Shown here in pieces: positions 26,250 to 34,154 of a stretch of DNA of 34,450 bases (the first letter of the stretch is position 1; each line of letters opens with the position of its first letter). Origin of the DNA: Lutibacter sp. (GTDB lineage: Bacteria; Bacteroidota; Bacteroidia; Flavobacteriales; Flavobacteriaceae). Below the pieces are notes generated by a model, which saw only the letters and a list, made by a program, of their open reading frames with translations, was not told the DNA's origin and did not search any database. Location: the NCBI GenBank assembly GCA_027449025.1, contig DAIDMK010000031.1:1-34450 (forward strand). Direction: 5' to 3'. The position numbers and the translations under genes were made by a program.

Positions 26250-27155
26250 ATGTCAAAAAATTTAGACTCCTTAAAAATAAATTTTGATACAGAAGGACTT
26301 TGGGTGCTCAATATCACATTGGCTATTATTATGTTTGGTGTGGCACTCGGAATTACTATGGACGATTTTAAGCGCCTATTTCAAAATCCGAAAATTTTGT
26401 TGACTGGTGTTTTGTCTCAATTTATTTTACTGCCCTTGGTTACTTTTATTTTTATAAAATTGGTAAATCCGATGCCTAGCATTGCTTTGGGAATGATGAT
26501 GGTTGCTGCTTGTCCGGGAGGCAATATTTCAAATTTTATGACACAAATGGCCAAAGGAAATTCGGCTCTATCAATAAGTTTAACCGCTTTTGCAACCTTG
26601 GTTTCTTTGGTTATGACACCTTTTAATCTATATTTTTATGGGAATTTATACGCGCCAACTGCCGAGATTCTTCAAACCATAGAATTAAATCCCTGGGAAT
26701 TGGTGAAATTGGTCACTTTAATTTTAGGAATTCCGTTAATTTTAGGAATGTGGATGAAAAATTCTAAGCCTGAACTATCCATAAAACTAGCGAAAATCCT
26801 AAAACCAATTTCCTTAATGATTTTTATGCTTTTCATCGTTATAGCATTTTATGACAATTTTGAAATTTTTATAAATTATGTACATTATGTTTTAATTTTA
26901 GTGATTGTGCACAACTTACTGGCATTAGCAACCGGATTTTATTTTGCCAAATTGATGAAATTGTCTTTTACAAATCAAAAGACTCTTGCCATAGAAACAG
27001 GAATTCAAAATTCCGGCTTAGGATTGCTGCTTATTTTTAGTTTTTTTAACGGACTTGGAGGCATGGCACTTTTAGTTGCTTTTTGGGCGATTTGGGATAT
27101 TTTTTCAGGCTTGGCTATCGCAACGTATTGGTCTAAACAAAAAACAACAACATAA
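26250..27155 (+). CDS. bile acid:sodium symporter (BASS) family transporter
   Basis: A 301-aa inner-membrane protein with about nine to ten hydrophobic helices. Family signatures are FGVALGITMDDFKRL, MVAACPGGNISNFMTQMAKG and ETGIQNSGLGLLLIF, which in BASS/YocS proteins form the sodium- and substrate-binding crossover. The substrate is an organic anion of unknown type; bacterial members rarely use bile acids. I start at the ATG 1 nt after the DUF4159 stop; the frame is open to a TTG at 26223, which would overlap DUF4159 and adds a non-conserved peptide. Confidence 0.9.
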   Translation: MSKNLDSLKINFDTEGLWVLNITLAIIMFGVALGITMDDFKRLFQNPKILLTGVLSQFILLPLVTFIFIKLVNPMPSIALGMMMVAACPGGNISNFMTQMAKGNSALSISLTAFATLVSLVMTPFNLYFYGNLYAPTAEILQTIELNPWELVKLVTLILGIPLILGMWMKNSKPELSIKLAKILKPISLMIFMLFIVIAFYDNFEIFINYVHYVLILVIVHNLLALATGFYFAKLMKLSFTNQKTLAIETGIQNSGLGLLLIFSFFNGLGGMALLVAFWAIWDIFSGLAIATYWSKQKTTT

Positions 27156-27157
27156 AT

Positions 27158-28207
27158 TTGAGAAAACTTTGGTATAATATCATTAGAATTTATGTAAAAA
27201 TTGGATTGTTCTTTTTGTTTAAAAAGGCAACTGTTTATGGAAAAGAAAACATTCCAAAAAAAGGTGCCGTAATTTTTATTGGCAATCATCAAAACGCCTT
27301 AATTGATGCTATTTTAGTGCCTACAACCAACAGCAGAAATATTCATTTTCTCACCAGAGCCAGCGCCTTCAAAATTGCTTTCGTTAGCAAAATATTGCAA
27401 TCACTTAATATGATTCCGGTATTTAGAATAAGAGATGGGGTTCAGACAATGAAACAGAATCTTGAAGTTTTTGAGCAGTGCATAGAAATTTTAAAACAAG
27501 AAAAAGCCATACAAATTTTTGCAGAAGGAGAACACCATTTAGAACGCAGAGTGCAACCCTTAAAAAAAGGATTTGCCCGAATTATTTTAGGAACACTCCA
27601 AAAATATCCAGACTTACCTATTTACATTGTTCCTGTTGGCATTAATTACGATTCTCTTTTAAATTTTCCTTCCAGCACTTCAATTTATTATGGAAAACCA
27701 ATCCTTGCCAATCTATTTATTGATATTAAAAATCCAGATTTAAAATTTAAAAAGCTTTCACAACAAGTTTCAACTGCGCTAAAAAGCTTAACACTTCATA
27801 TAGAAGATTCGGATAATTATGATGAAATTATTACGAAATTGGAGTCGTTGGGCGTTGATTACTTAAATCCGTTTGAAGCCAACAATCTCCTTAAAAATAT
27901 AGCGGAAACTCCTTCAGAAGCGGTGGTGAAAAAGAAAAAAATCAAATGGTTTGCCCCAATCCATTTTATGGCTACACTAAATAGTATTTTTCCTCTGTTA
28001 ATTTGGAAATACATCAAGCCAAACATTAAGGATGTGATTTTTACCAATACCTACAGATTTGCACTTATTACAACCCTTTTTCCTTTATTTTATTTAATTC
28101 AGACAGTACTTATCTATCTTATATTTGATTTAAAAATTGCTGTTATTTATCTTTTTAGCAGCATTTTGCTTGGAATTATTTCAACTAAAACAATGTCAGT
28201 TACTTAA
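27158..28207 (+). CDS. lysophospholipid acyltransferase family protein (PlsC-like)
   Basis: A 349-aa membrane-associated acyltransferase of phospholipid synthesis or remodelling. The N-terminal half holds the PlsC motifs: GKENIPKKGAVIFIGNHQNALID (H44, D50) and IQIFAEGEHHLERRVQPLKKG as the motif III region. The active-site box is HX5D here instead of the usual HX4D. Two or three hydrophobic helices occupy the C terminus (YRFALITTLFPLFYLIQTVL). The start is a TTG at 27158, two bases after the BASS stop; the next in-frame ATG is near residue 91, inside the catalytic domain, so TTG is needed. It overlaps the GH3 gene tail-to-tail by 8 nt. Confidence 0.85.
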   Translation: MRKLWYNIIRIYVKIGLFFLFKKATVYGKENIPKKGAVIFIGNHQNALIDAILVPTTNSRNIHFLTRASAFKIAFVSKILQSLNMIPVFRIRDGVQTMKQNLEVFEQCIEILKQEKAIQIFAEGEHHLERRVQPLKKGFARIILGTLQKYPDLPIYIVPVGINYDSLLNFPSSTSIYYGKPILANLFIDIKNPDLKFKKLSQQVSTALKSLTLHIEDSDNYDEIITKLESLGVDYLNPFEANNLLKNIAETPSEAVVKKKKIKWFAPIHFMATLNSIFPLLIWKYIKPNIKDVIFTNTYRFALITTLFPLFYLIQTVLIYLIFDLKIAVIYLFSSILLGIISTKTMSVT

Positions 28208-31118
28208 TAATTGCATCTTGAATCAACTGCTGAATTTTGGTTCTGATATTGTACTTTACCAAGTCCCTATTTTCTGAAGACGGGAAAATTCTATTCGACA
28301 AAAACACATACACAATTTCCGATTCAGGATCGGCCCAAGTATAAGTCCCTGTAAAACCACTATGGCCAAAACTGCTGTCAGATACACAATCACAGGTCGC
28401 TTTTTCACTCTCTATTAGTTGCGGCTTGTCGAAACCAACGCCTCTTCTAACTCCTTCACTTGCATAATAACGATGGTTGAATTTTTCAATTGTTTCCGGT
28501 TTAAAATATCTGTGACCACCATAATAACCTTTTTGAAGGTACATTTGCATAATTTTCGCAATATCATTCGCGTTTGAAAATATGCCAGCGTGCCCACCAA
28601 TTCCTCCTTGCATCGCTGCTCCCATGTCATGCACATCGCCGTGAACCAATTTAAAACGATAATAATTGTCCTTTTCAGTTGGCACTATTTCATTTTTTGA
28701 AAATTTCTTCAATGGCAAGTAAGTCGTTCTGTCTGCACCCAACGACCTATAAAAATGGAGTTTGGTAAGCAGGTTTAAATCGGCTTTATAATAATCTTCA
28801 ATATATTTTTTAAAAATAAAAAAGGATAAATCACTGTATTTATATTCCTTTATTTTAAGTAGTTCTGAATCGGCAATAATATCAAACATTTCATCATCAT
28901 AGGAGTTTAACAAATACAAACTGTCTGTAACTTTTATATTAAATTTATTGCTTCTTTCAACACGATAAAAATCGGCAGATGGCCTTTTTGTAACACTGTC
29001 AAGTGTATTTAAATAAAAAGGAATCCAAGGTGTTAATCCTCCATAGTGCGAAAGCACCTCTTTAACCGTTAATTTATTTTTGTTTGATTTTCTTAATTTA
29101 TGAACCAAGCTTCCCAAAGTACTGTTAAGATTCAAAATGTCACGTTCTTCTAGTTCCATAATCAATGGTAAGGTTGCCACAATTTTTGTTAGTGATGCAA
29201 TATCATATAAATCACTGTTTATTACAGGTGTCGTCTTTTCATCGGTGTGAAAACCGAAACTTTTTTGATACACCACTTTTCCTTTTCGAGCCACCAAAAT
29301 TTGTATTCCCGGAGCCATTTTCAGGTTTATGGAATTTTGAGCCACAGAATCTATTTTACTAAGCTTATCACTGCTTAATCCCACGTCTTCCGGAATTGAA
29401 TATCCCAACAAACCGAGTGAATTGGATAATATTCCCTCATTTTCTGAAAATTGACCAGTGATAGAAACTGGTAATTTCCCTTTGATATCTATTGCACCAA
29501 ATAGCATTTGAGCCGATATTTCTTGGGAAAGTTTACTATTTTGAAAAGAAACCACTAGACCTTCAATGTTTTTAAAGTTTTTTAGCTGCAACAAACTGTA
29601 AGGACTTGCAAAAACATCTAAAATAACTTTCTTTTTTTGAGCTATTTCCTGAAGAATGGTAATTTCATCGGCTTTAAATTTATAGTCTTTCCACGGGCTG
29701 TCATTTGATTTATGATACCCAATTATAACCAAACTATAAGGCGCAAGTTGGCTTATTAAACTCTTGAGTGTGTCATTTGAAACTTCAACGACATCCGTGT
29801 AATTTTTTAACATGTTCAAAAAATCACTGTGAGCGCCATCACCCAATTTAACATAAGCAATTTTCTTTCTCTCTAAATGCTGAATTGGAAAAACAGCGGA
29901 TTCATTTTTAAGTAGTGTAATTGAATTTTTGACTAAATTTCTATGAAGCAATTCATCTTCAATAGTGTTTAAATCTTGTTGTAAATTCGCCAATTCAATT
30001 TTTTTGTAAGTATTCAATCCTGCCCAATATTTTGCTTTTAATATTTTTCTGACGGAATAATTTATGCGTTCTTCAGTAATGATATTTTCGCCCAATGCAG
30101 TCTTAATATTGGCGATTGCCAACGGTACATCGGTTGGAATTAACAACATATCATTACCTGCCAATAATGCCTCCAAATTTATTTCACCAAGTTCCGAATA
30201 ATTTGAAACGCCATTCATATTTAGAGCATCAGTCAAAATTAAACCCTCAAAATTTAATTTCTCCTTCAATAATTTGGAAATAACCTGATAGGAAAGTGAT
30301 GTTGGGCAATCCTTATTTTCTTCCAATCCTTTAACGCTCAAATGCGCCACCATTACGCTAGTTAATCCTTTATTAATCAACGCTTTATATGGGTATAATT
30401 CAATAGAATCGAGTCTATCAAAATCAAAGTCCAATATCGGCAAGGATTTATGTGAATCGGAAGCTGTATCGCCATGACCCGGAAAATGTTTCGCATTGGA
30501 TAATACATTTTCGCTTTGCATGCCCTTAACAAAAGCAAGCGCCTTTTGTGTTACATTTTCTCTGCTTTCGCCAAAAGAACGATTTCCAATAATAGGATTT
30601 TCGGGATTTATGTTGATATCCACTACCGGGGCGAAATTAATATGAATGCCCATTCGCTTACAATGTTTGCCTAATTGCGCACCAAAATCTTCCAGTAGTT
30701 TATTGTCGGTAATCGCACCAAGAGTCATGTTCCATGGAAAACGATAGGTATCCTTTAAACGCATATCCAATCCCCATTCCCCATCAAAGCCTATAAGCAA
30801 AGGAATTTTTGAAACAGATTGGTAATTATTGGTTAGCGTGGCCTGTTTTTCAGGCGTTCCCTGCATAAATATCAACCCACCAATGTGATAATCTTTAATT
30901 AAACTTTCAATAGATGCACTGTGATTCTCATCTTTATTTGAGTAAGCCTGCACCATAAACAACTGACCAATTTTTTCGTCGATAGTCATTTTGTTCAAAA
31001 TACTGTCCACCCATTTTGTTTGGACTTTAGCATCTTTAGTTTGTAATGGATCTAAGTTTTGAGCTTCCAAAAAAGCAGAATTTAGCAGTAAAATCAGTAA
31101 CAATATTTTTTTTATCAT
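28200..31118 (-). CDS. secreted NagZ-like GH3 glucosaminidase fused to a serine hydrolase (beta-lactamase/AmiE fold)
   Basis: A 972-aa two-enzyme fusion with a signal peptide (1-19, ending FLEA). The N-terminal GH3 domain (about 35-370) shows the NagZ-specific KHFPGHGDTASDSH (210-223; catalytic D221/H223 dyad) and nucleophile D297 in ILTDALNMNG, so it should release GlcNAc from muropeptides. A middle GH3-C-like domain (400-570) follows. The C-terminal serine hydrolase (580-970) has S642-L-T-K645, Y761-S-D and GHSG (918-921), the SxxK/YxN/HxG set of class C beta-lactamase-fold enzymes, which include amidases such as Bacillus AmiE. All three active-site motifs are intact. A role in cell-wall recycling fits murQ upstream in the window; lipid or peptide substrates remain possible. 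Confidence 0.9.
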   Translation of the reverse strand: MIKKILLLILLLNSAFLEAQNLDPLQTKDAKVQTKWVDSILNKMTIDEKIGQLFMVQAYSNKDENHSASIESLIKDYHIGGLIFMQGTPEKQATLTNNYQSVSKIPLLIGFDGEWGLDMRLKDTYRFPWNMTLGAITDNKLLEDFGAQLGKHCKRMGIHINFAPVVDININPENPIIGNRSFGESRENVTQKALAFVKGMQSENVLSNAKHFPGHGDTASDSHKSLPILDFDFDRLDSIELYPYKALINKGLTSVMVAHLSVKGLEENKDCPTSLSYQVISKLLKEKLNFEGLILTDALNMNGVSNYSELGEINLEALLAGNDMLLIPTDVPLAIANIKTALGENIITEERINYSVRKILKAKYWAGLNTYKKIELANLQQDLNTIEDELLHRNLVKNSITLLKNESAVFPIQHLERKKIAYVKLGDGAHSDFLNMLKNYTDVVEVSNDTLKSLISQLAPYSLVIIGYHKSNDSPWKDYKFKADEITILQEIAQKKKVILDVFASPYSLLQLKNFKNIEGLVVSFQNSKLSQEISAQMLFGAIDIKGKLPVSITGQFSENEGILSNSLGLLGYSIPEDVGLSSDKLSKIDSVAQNSINLKMAPGIQILVARKGKVVYQKSFGFHTDEKTTPVINSDLYDIASLTKIVATLPLIMELEERDILNLNSTLGSLVHKLRKSNKNKLTVKEVLSHYGGLTPWIPFYLNTLDSVTKRPSADFYRVERSNKFNIKVTDSLYLLNSYDDEMFDIIADSELLKIKEYKYSDLSFFIFKKYIEDYYKADLNLLTKLHFYRSLGADRTTYLPLKKFSKNEIVPTEKDNYYRFKLVHGDVHDMGAAMQGGIGGHAGIFSNANDIAKIMQMYLQKGYYGGHRYFKPETIEKFNHRYYASEGVRRGVGFDKPQLIESEKATCDCVSDSSFGHSGFTGTYTWADPESEIVYVFLSNRIFPSSENRDLVKYNIRTKIQQLIQDAIIK

Positions 31119-31189
31119 CTATTTTTTTTGAATTGAGGAATCATTGATTTGACAATTTACATAAACAATTTCACCATCAATAATGAAAT

Positions 31190-31197
31190 CAAAAATA
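31190..31197 (-). promoter_or_regulatory. -7 box of the GH3 fusion gene (TATTTTTG)
   Basis: The - strand reads TATTTTTG about 70 nt before the ATG at 31118. It ends two bases from the 9-bp duplication of the miniature element, so the -33 region of this promoter is now inside that element; no TTG at the right spacing is present there. Confidence 0.5.
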
Positions 31198-31198
31198 A

Positions 31199-31207
31199 TT
31201 AAGAAAT
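31199..31207. repeat. 9-bp target-site duplication, left copy (TTAAGAAAT)
   Basis: It is identical to 31452-31460 and flanks the miniature element exactly at both inverted-repeat ends. Confidence 0.8.
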
Positions 31208-31451
31208 CATTGTTGTCCGATAAAAATTCATAAAAAATGATTTATCTCAATCAAAATGGGACTTGATAAACAGTTCGCCCCGCTGGGGCTTGTTTTTGGG
31301 AAAAATCTATTTCTCTACAAATAGGCCGTCCCTCTAGGACTGAATCAGCTCCGTAGGAGCTAAATGTTTGTAGAAAAATGAAAAATTTCGATTATTTAAG
31401 CCCCATCGGGGTGGTCTGTTTTTTTAAAAAAAATTTAACCGGACAATAATG
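31208..31451. mobile_element. 244-bp miniature inverted-repeat transposable element (MITE)
   Basis: The left end begins CATTGTTGTCCG and the right end, read in reverse complement, begins CATTATTGTCCG; over the first 21 bases 17 match. The element is flanked by perfect 9-bp direct repeats TTAAGAAAT (31199-31207 and 31452-31460), the mark of transposition. It has no ORF. Inside are four hairpins: GCCCC-GCT-GGGGC (31277-31289), GTCC/GGAC (31328-31340), AGCTCC-GTA-GGAGCT (31347-31361) and CCCC-ATC-GGGG (31401-31411). An outer pair, CTACAAA (31315-31321) with TTTGTAG (31367-31373), encloses the middle two. A 9-bp duplication fits IS4-type or similar transposases acting in trans; no parent element is in the window. 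Confidence 0.8.
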
Positions 31452-31460
31452 TTAAGAAAT
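31452..31460. repeat. 9-bp target-site duplication, right copy (TTAAGAAAT)
   Basis: Perfect copy of 31199-31207. Confidence 0.8.
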
Positions 31461-31527
31461 ACCTCATTTGGCATTATGGTAAATAGAATTTAAGAAGAAT
31501 AGCAATAAATATTTAAATTATTTATCA

Positions 31528-32022
31528 TTAATTACTAATTGATAAAAACCGTTTGTGCCAGCTTTTATCAGCCGTAACTTCCCAATGTTTTTCAAAATCA
31601 GCTTTGTTGGTAATCATATTGTTAAAAACAACCGTATTTGAAGTTATTTTTTGCTGCTTTGCATAATTTTGAAAATCGACCATACTCACAACATTAATAT
31701 TGTGGTTATCTTTGAACGAAATATTTAATTTGTTGGTTAAATCAACAACAAATTTTTGTTCAAATTTTTTCATTAAATTTACCAAAGCATCTATGGAACA
31801 ACCTGAAATTTCATTAAAATTTTCATCGACCGCAATCACGATAAATTGATTGTATTTTATTTGGTATGAAGCTTTTAAATCGTCTCCATGACGTTTCCAA
31901 ACCCCTATAAAGTTTTCTAAATTATGGCTTATTTCTGCAATTTCATTTTCCGAAAATTCTCTGTTGGATTGATAAATCCAAATTTTAGAGGTGCCTTCCA
32001 AACTGTCAAAATTTACTAACAT
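31528..32022 (-). CDS. conserved hypothetical protein paired with an exonuclease
   Basis: A 164-aa soluble protein of a family common in Flavobacteriia, sometimes labelled ABC transporter ATPase although no Walker motifs are present; that label should be disregarded. It starts LVNFDSLEGTSKIWIYQSNREFSENE, a conserved opening, and contains WKRHGDDLKASYQIKYNQFIVIAVDE and SGCSIDALVNLM. The SGCSIDALV cysteine segment is the most striking feature. It lies 1 nt after the stop of the exonuclease gene and is cotranscribed with it. Function unknown. Confidence 0.8.
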   Translation of the reverse strand: MLVNFDSLEGTSKIWIYQSNREFSENEIAEISHNLENFIGVWKRHGDDLKASYQIKYNQFIVIAVDENFNEISGCSIDALVNLMKKFEQKFVVDLTNKLNISFKDNHNINVVSMVDFQNYAKQQKITSNTVVFNNMITNKADFEKHWEVTADKSWHKRFLSISN

Positions 32023-32023
32023 A

Positions 32024-32842
32024 TTATATTTTTTGATTGAATTTATTTTTCAAATCTTCAAGAGTAACTTCTTCCTTTTTTGGATAAACGCGGTCTTTTA
32101 TTTCCTCCAATACTTTTTTGGTGTACAAAGGAAAATCGGCATTTTGAATCCACGAATAATAACCTTTATCATCTCTTAGTACTTTTTCAACTTTATATCC
32201 CTTGTATTTTCCGAAAGTAAAAATTTCTTCATTCTCATCGTTAAACAATATAAATCCAGCCAAATCAGCTCTTTTTACGTGGGTCGAATAATCATTCAAA
32301 AACTGAACGCTATTTTCTAAATCTTTATATCTCTCTAACTGAGCCAACAAAATTTCATACGTTGCATTGGTATCTGCCTCTGCCGAATGCGCATTTTCTA
32401 AACTTTCTCCGCAATAAAATTGATAGCCGGCGCTTAAAGTTCGTTCTTCCTTTTTATGAAATATTACCTGAACATCAATAGAATCCCTGTTTTTCATACT
32501 AAAATCTACATTGGCGCGCAACATTTCTTCCGCCAGCAACGGAATATCAAATCGGTTTGAATTGAATCCTGCCAAATCACAGCCTTGCATCATTTCACTA
32601 ACTTTTGGTGCCAATTCATTAAAAGTTGGCTCGGTGACCACTTTTTCATTCGTAATTCCGTGAATATCGGAAGCTTCTTTTGGAATTTCCATTTCCGGAT
32701 TTACCAGCCAAGTTTTGCTTTCTTTATTACCGTTTGGGAATACTTTTAAAATAGAGATTTCTACAATTCTGTCTTTTGCAATATTAATTCCTGTTGTTTC
32801 CAAATCAAAAAATATGATTGGCTTTTGTAATTTTAATTCCAT
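32024..32842 (-). CDS. 3'-5' exonuclease, DnaQ/ExoX-like (DEDDh)
   Basis: A 272-aa nuclease with the four metal/catalytic elements of the DEDDh family: FFDLETTG (D13, E15), GFNSNRFDIPLL (D99) and ENAHSAEADTNATYEIL (H152, D157). After the catalytic domain (1-175) comes a small domain with FTFGKYKGYKVEKVLRDDKGYYSWI (209-232), the C-terminal module found in ExoX-like exonucleases. It probably acts in DNA proofreading or repair, or RNA trimming; the substrate is not decided. The start ATG at 32842 has TATCTTTA, a near -7 box, 24 nt upstream. Confidence 0.92.
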   Translation of the reverse strand: MELKLQKPIIFFDLETTGINIAKDRIVEISILKVFPNGNKESKTWLVNPEMEIPKEASDIHGITNEKVVTEPTFNELAPKVSEMMQGCDLAGFNSNRFDIPLLAEEMLRANVDFSMKNRDSIDVQVIFHKKEERTLSAGYQFYCGESLENAHSAEADTNATYEILLAQLERYKDLENSVQFLNDYSTHVKRADLAGFILFNDENEEIFTFGKYKGYKVEKVLRDDKGYYSWIQNADFPLYTKKVLEEIKDRVYPKKEEVTLEDLKNKFNQKI

Positions 32843-32865
32843 AGTTTTTTTTATTATTTTATTGG

Positions 32866-32873
32866 TAAAGATA
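32866..32873 (-). promoter_or_regulatory. weak -7-like box of the exonuclease gene (TATCTTTA)
   Basis: Seven of eight positions count toward TAnnTTTG (final G replaced by A) on the - strand, 24 nt before the ATG. Confidence 0.35.
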
Positions 32874-32951
32874 CTAATTGTATGGTGAGTTTTAGAAATT
32901 CTATGAATAGTTTTATAAACATTTTATCAAAATAACAGTCATTTTAAACAC

Positions 32952-33800
32952 TTACTCACTCGCCAACTGGGCCTTATAACTTTCCAATTCTAGTTTATAT
33001 TTTTCCGAAAGTTCTGGTACTTTAAAATCGTATTTTTTTAAGGTTTCCACAATTATATCCGCCACCAAAAAACGGGCTGTTGGCTTGTCATCGGCAGGAA
33101 TTACAAACCAAGGTGCTTGTAATGTTGATGTTTTGTTAAGCAAATCCTGATAACAAGACATATAATGGCTCCAAAGTTTTCGTTCCTTTAAATCGCCGGG
33201 AGAAAATTTCCAATTTTTTTCTTCAAGCCGTAACCTTCTTAACAATCGGTTCCTTTGCTCTAATTTTGAAATATTAAGAAAAAATTTTAAAATAATGGTT
33301 CCGTTAGCCACTAAATTTTTTTCAAATTTATTGATTTCCTCCATTCTTTTATGGTAAAAATCATCAGATAAATCTTCCAACCCTTTAACCGCCGGAATGT
33401 TTTCACCTAAAATATATTCGGGATGCACTCTTGTAACCAACACATTTTCATAATGCGTTCTGTTAAAAACGCCAATTTTTCCCCGCTCAGGCAAGACAAT
33501 ATAATGACGCCATAAATAATCGTGTTTTAATTCCAATTCTGTGGGCACTTTAAAACTATGTACCACCACGCCCCTAGCATTTACATCTTTAAAAACTTCT
33601 TTTATCAAACTGTCTTTACCCGATGTATCCATTCCCTGCAAACAAATTAACACCGCGTGCTTACCTTCTGCATACATTGTCTCTTGCAATTTGCTTAGTT
33701 CTTTTCTTGCTTTATTAAGTTTTTTTTTCGCGTCAGCTACTACTTCCATAGCCGTCATTTTACTTAAATTTACGTCGCTGATAACTTGGTGATTCTTCAT
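32952..33800 (-). CDS. polyphosphate kinase 2 family protein
   Basis: PPK2 enzymes transfer phosphate between inorganic polyphosphate and nucleotides. The 282-aa single-domain protein shows the modified Walker A LQGMDTSGKDSLIKEVF (G56-D63), the Walker B region GKIGVFNRTHYENVLVTRVHP (108-127) and the arginine-rich lid LEQRNRLLRRLRLEEKNWKF. HSFKVPTELELKHDYLWRHY follows the P-loop, as in PPK2. Single-domain length and the GMDTSGKD motif suggest class III or class I, which phosphorylate AMP/ADP or ADP. It is a single gene; no ppk1 or ppx is nearby. An upstream TATATTTA at 33826-33819 (- strand) is a weak -7 match. Confidence 0.93.
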   Translation of the reverse strand: MKNHQVISDVNLSKMTAMEVVADAKKKLNKARKELSKLQETMYAEGKHAVLICLQGMDTSGKDSLIKEVFKDVNARGVVVHSFKVPTELELKHDYLWRHYIVLPERGKIGVFNRTHYENVLVTRVHPEYILGENIPAVKGLEDLSDDFYHKRMEEINKFEKNLVANGTIILKFFLNISKLEQRNRLLRRLRLEEKNWKFSPGDLKERKLWSHYMSCYQDLLNKTSTLQAPWFVIPADDKPTARFLVADIIVETLKKYDFKVPELSEKYKLELESYKAQLASE

Positions 33801-33841
33801 CTTAAATAATATTTACGATAAATATATAAAATTAAAGGCAT

Positions 33842-33872
33842 AAAAAAATCCCAAAACTTTCGGGATTTTTTT
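33842..33872 (-). terminator. rho-independent terminator of the thioredoxin-DUF6952 pair
   Basis: AAAAAAATCCC (33842-33852) pairs with GGGATTTTTTT (33862-33872) around a 9-nt loop. The stem carries A/T runs on both sides, so it would also work in the + direction, but the gene that needs it ends at 33897 on the - strand. Confidence 0.85.
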
Positions 33873-33896
33873 GCAATAGTCAGTAGTTATATATAA

Positions 33897-34154
33897 TTAT
33901 GTATCAATGGAGCCCAAAACACGTTTCATAAAAGTATTCAATGCTTCCTTTTGAGGTATTCCTTCTTTTATCATTTTATGAACTTCAAGCACACCGTAAA
34001 GATTTGAAATAATTTCTCCAATAACATCCAATTCTTCGTCTTTTAAAGAAGAAACCTCCGTTAAAGCTTCTAATGTCTCAATGGTTTCAATAACATAATC
34101 TTGATCGTTTTCTTCGATAAAACCGGTTAAATGTTTAATTATTGGTAACTTCAT
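33897..34154 (-). CDS. DUF6952 family small protein
   Basis: An 85-aa, acidic, all-helical protein: MKLPIIKHLTGFIEEND, then TIETLEALTEVSSLKDEELDVIGEIISNLYG and a C-terminal helix with KEALNTFMKRVLG. The sequence and its place after a thioredoxin gene fit the DUF6952 family of Flavobacteriia. Function unknown; a role in peroxide stress is suggested only by context, since relatives of this pair commonly lie next to a peroxiredoxin (beyond the right edge here). Its ATG lies 20 nt inside the thioredoxin gene, so translation is coupled. Confidence 0.8.
   Translation of the reverse strand: MKLPIIKHLTGFIEENDQDYVIETIETLEALTEVSSLKDEELDVIGEIISNLYGVLEVHKMIKEGIPQKEALNTFMKRVLGSIDT

Noticed and set aside
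31528-32022. ABC transporter ATPase, the label often given to this family
   Set aside because: The 164-aa protein has no Walker A, Walker B or signature motif.
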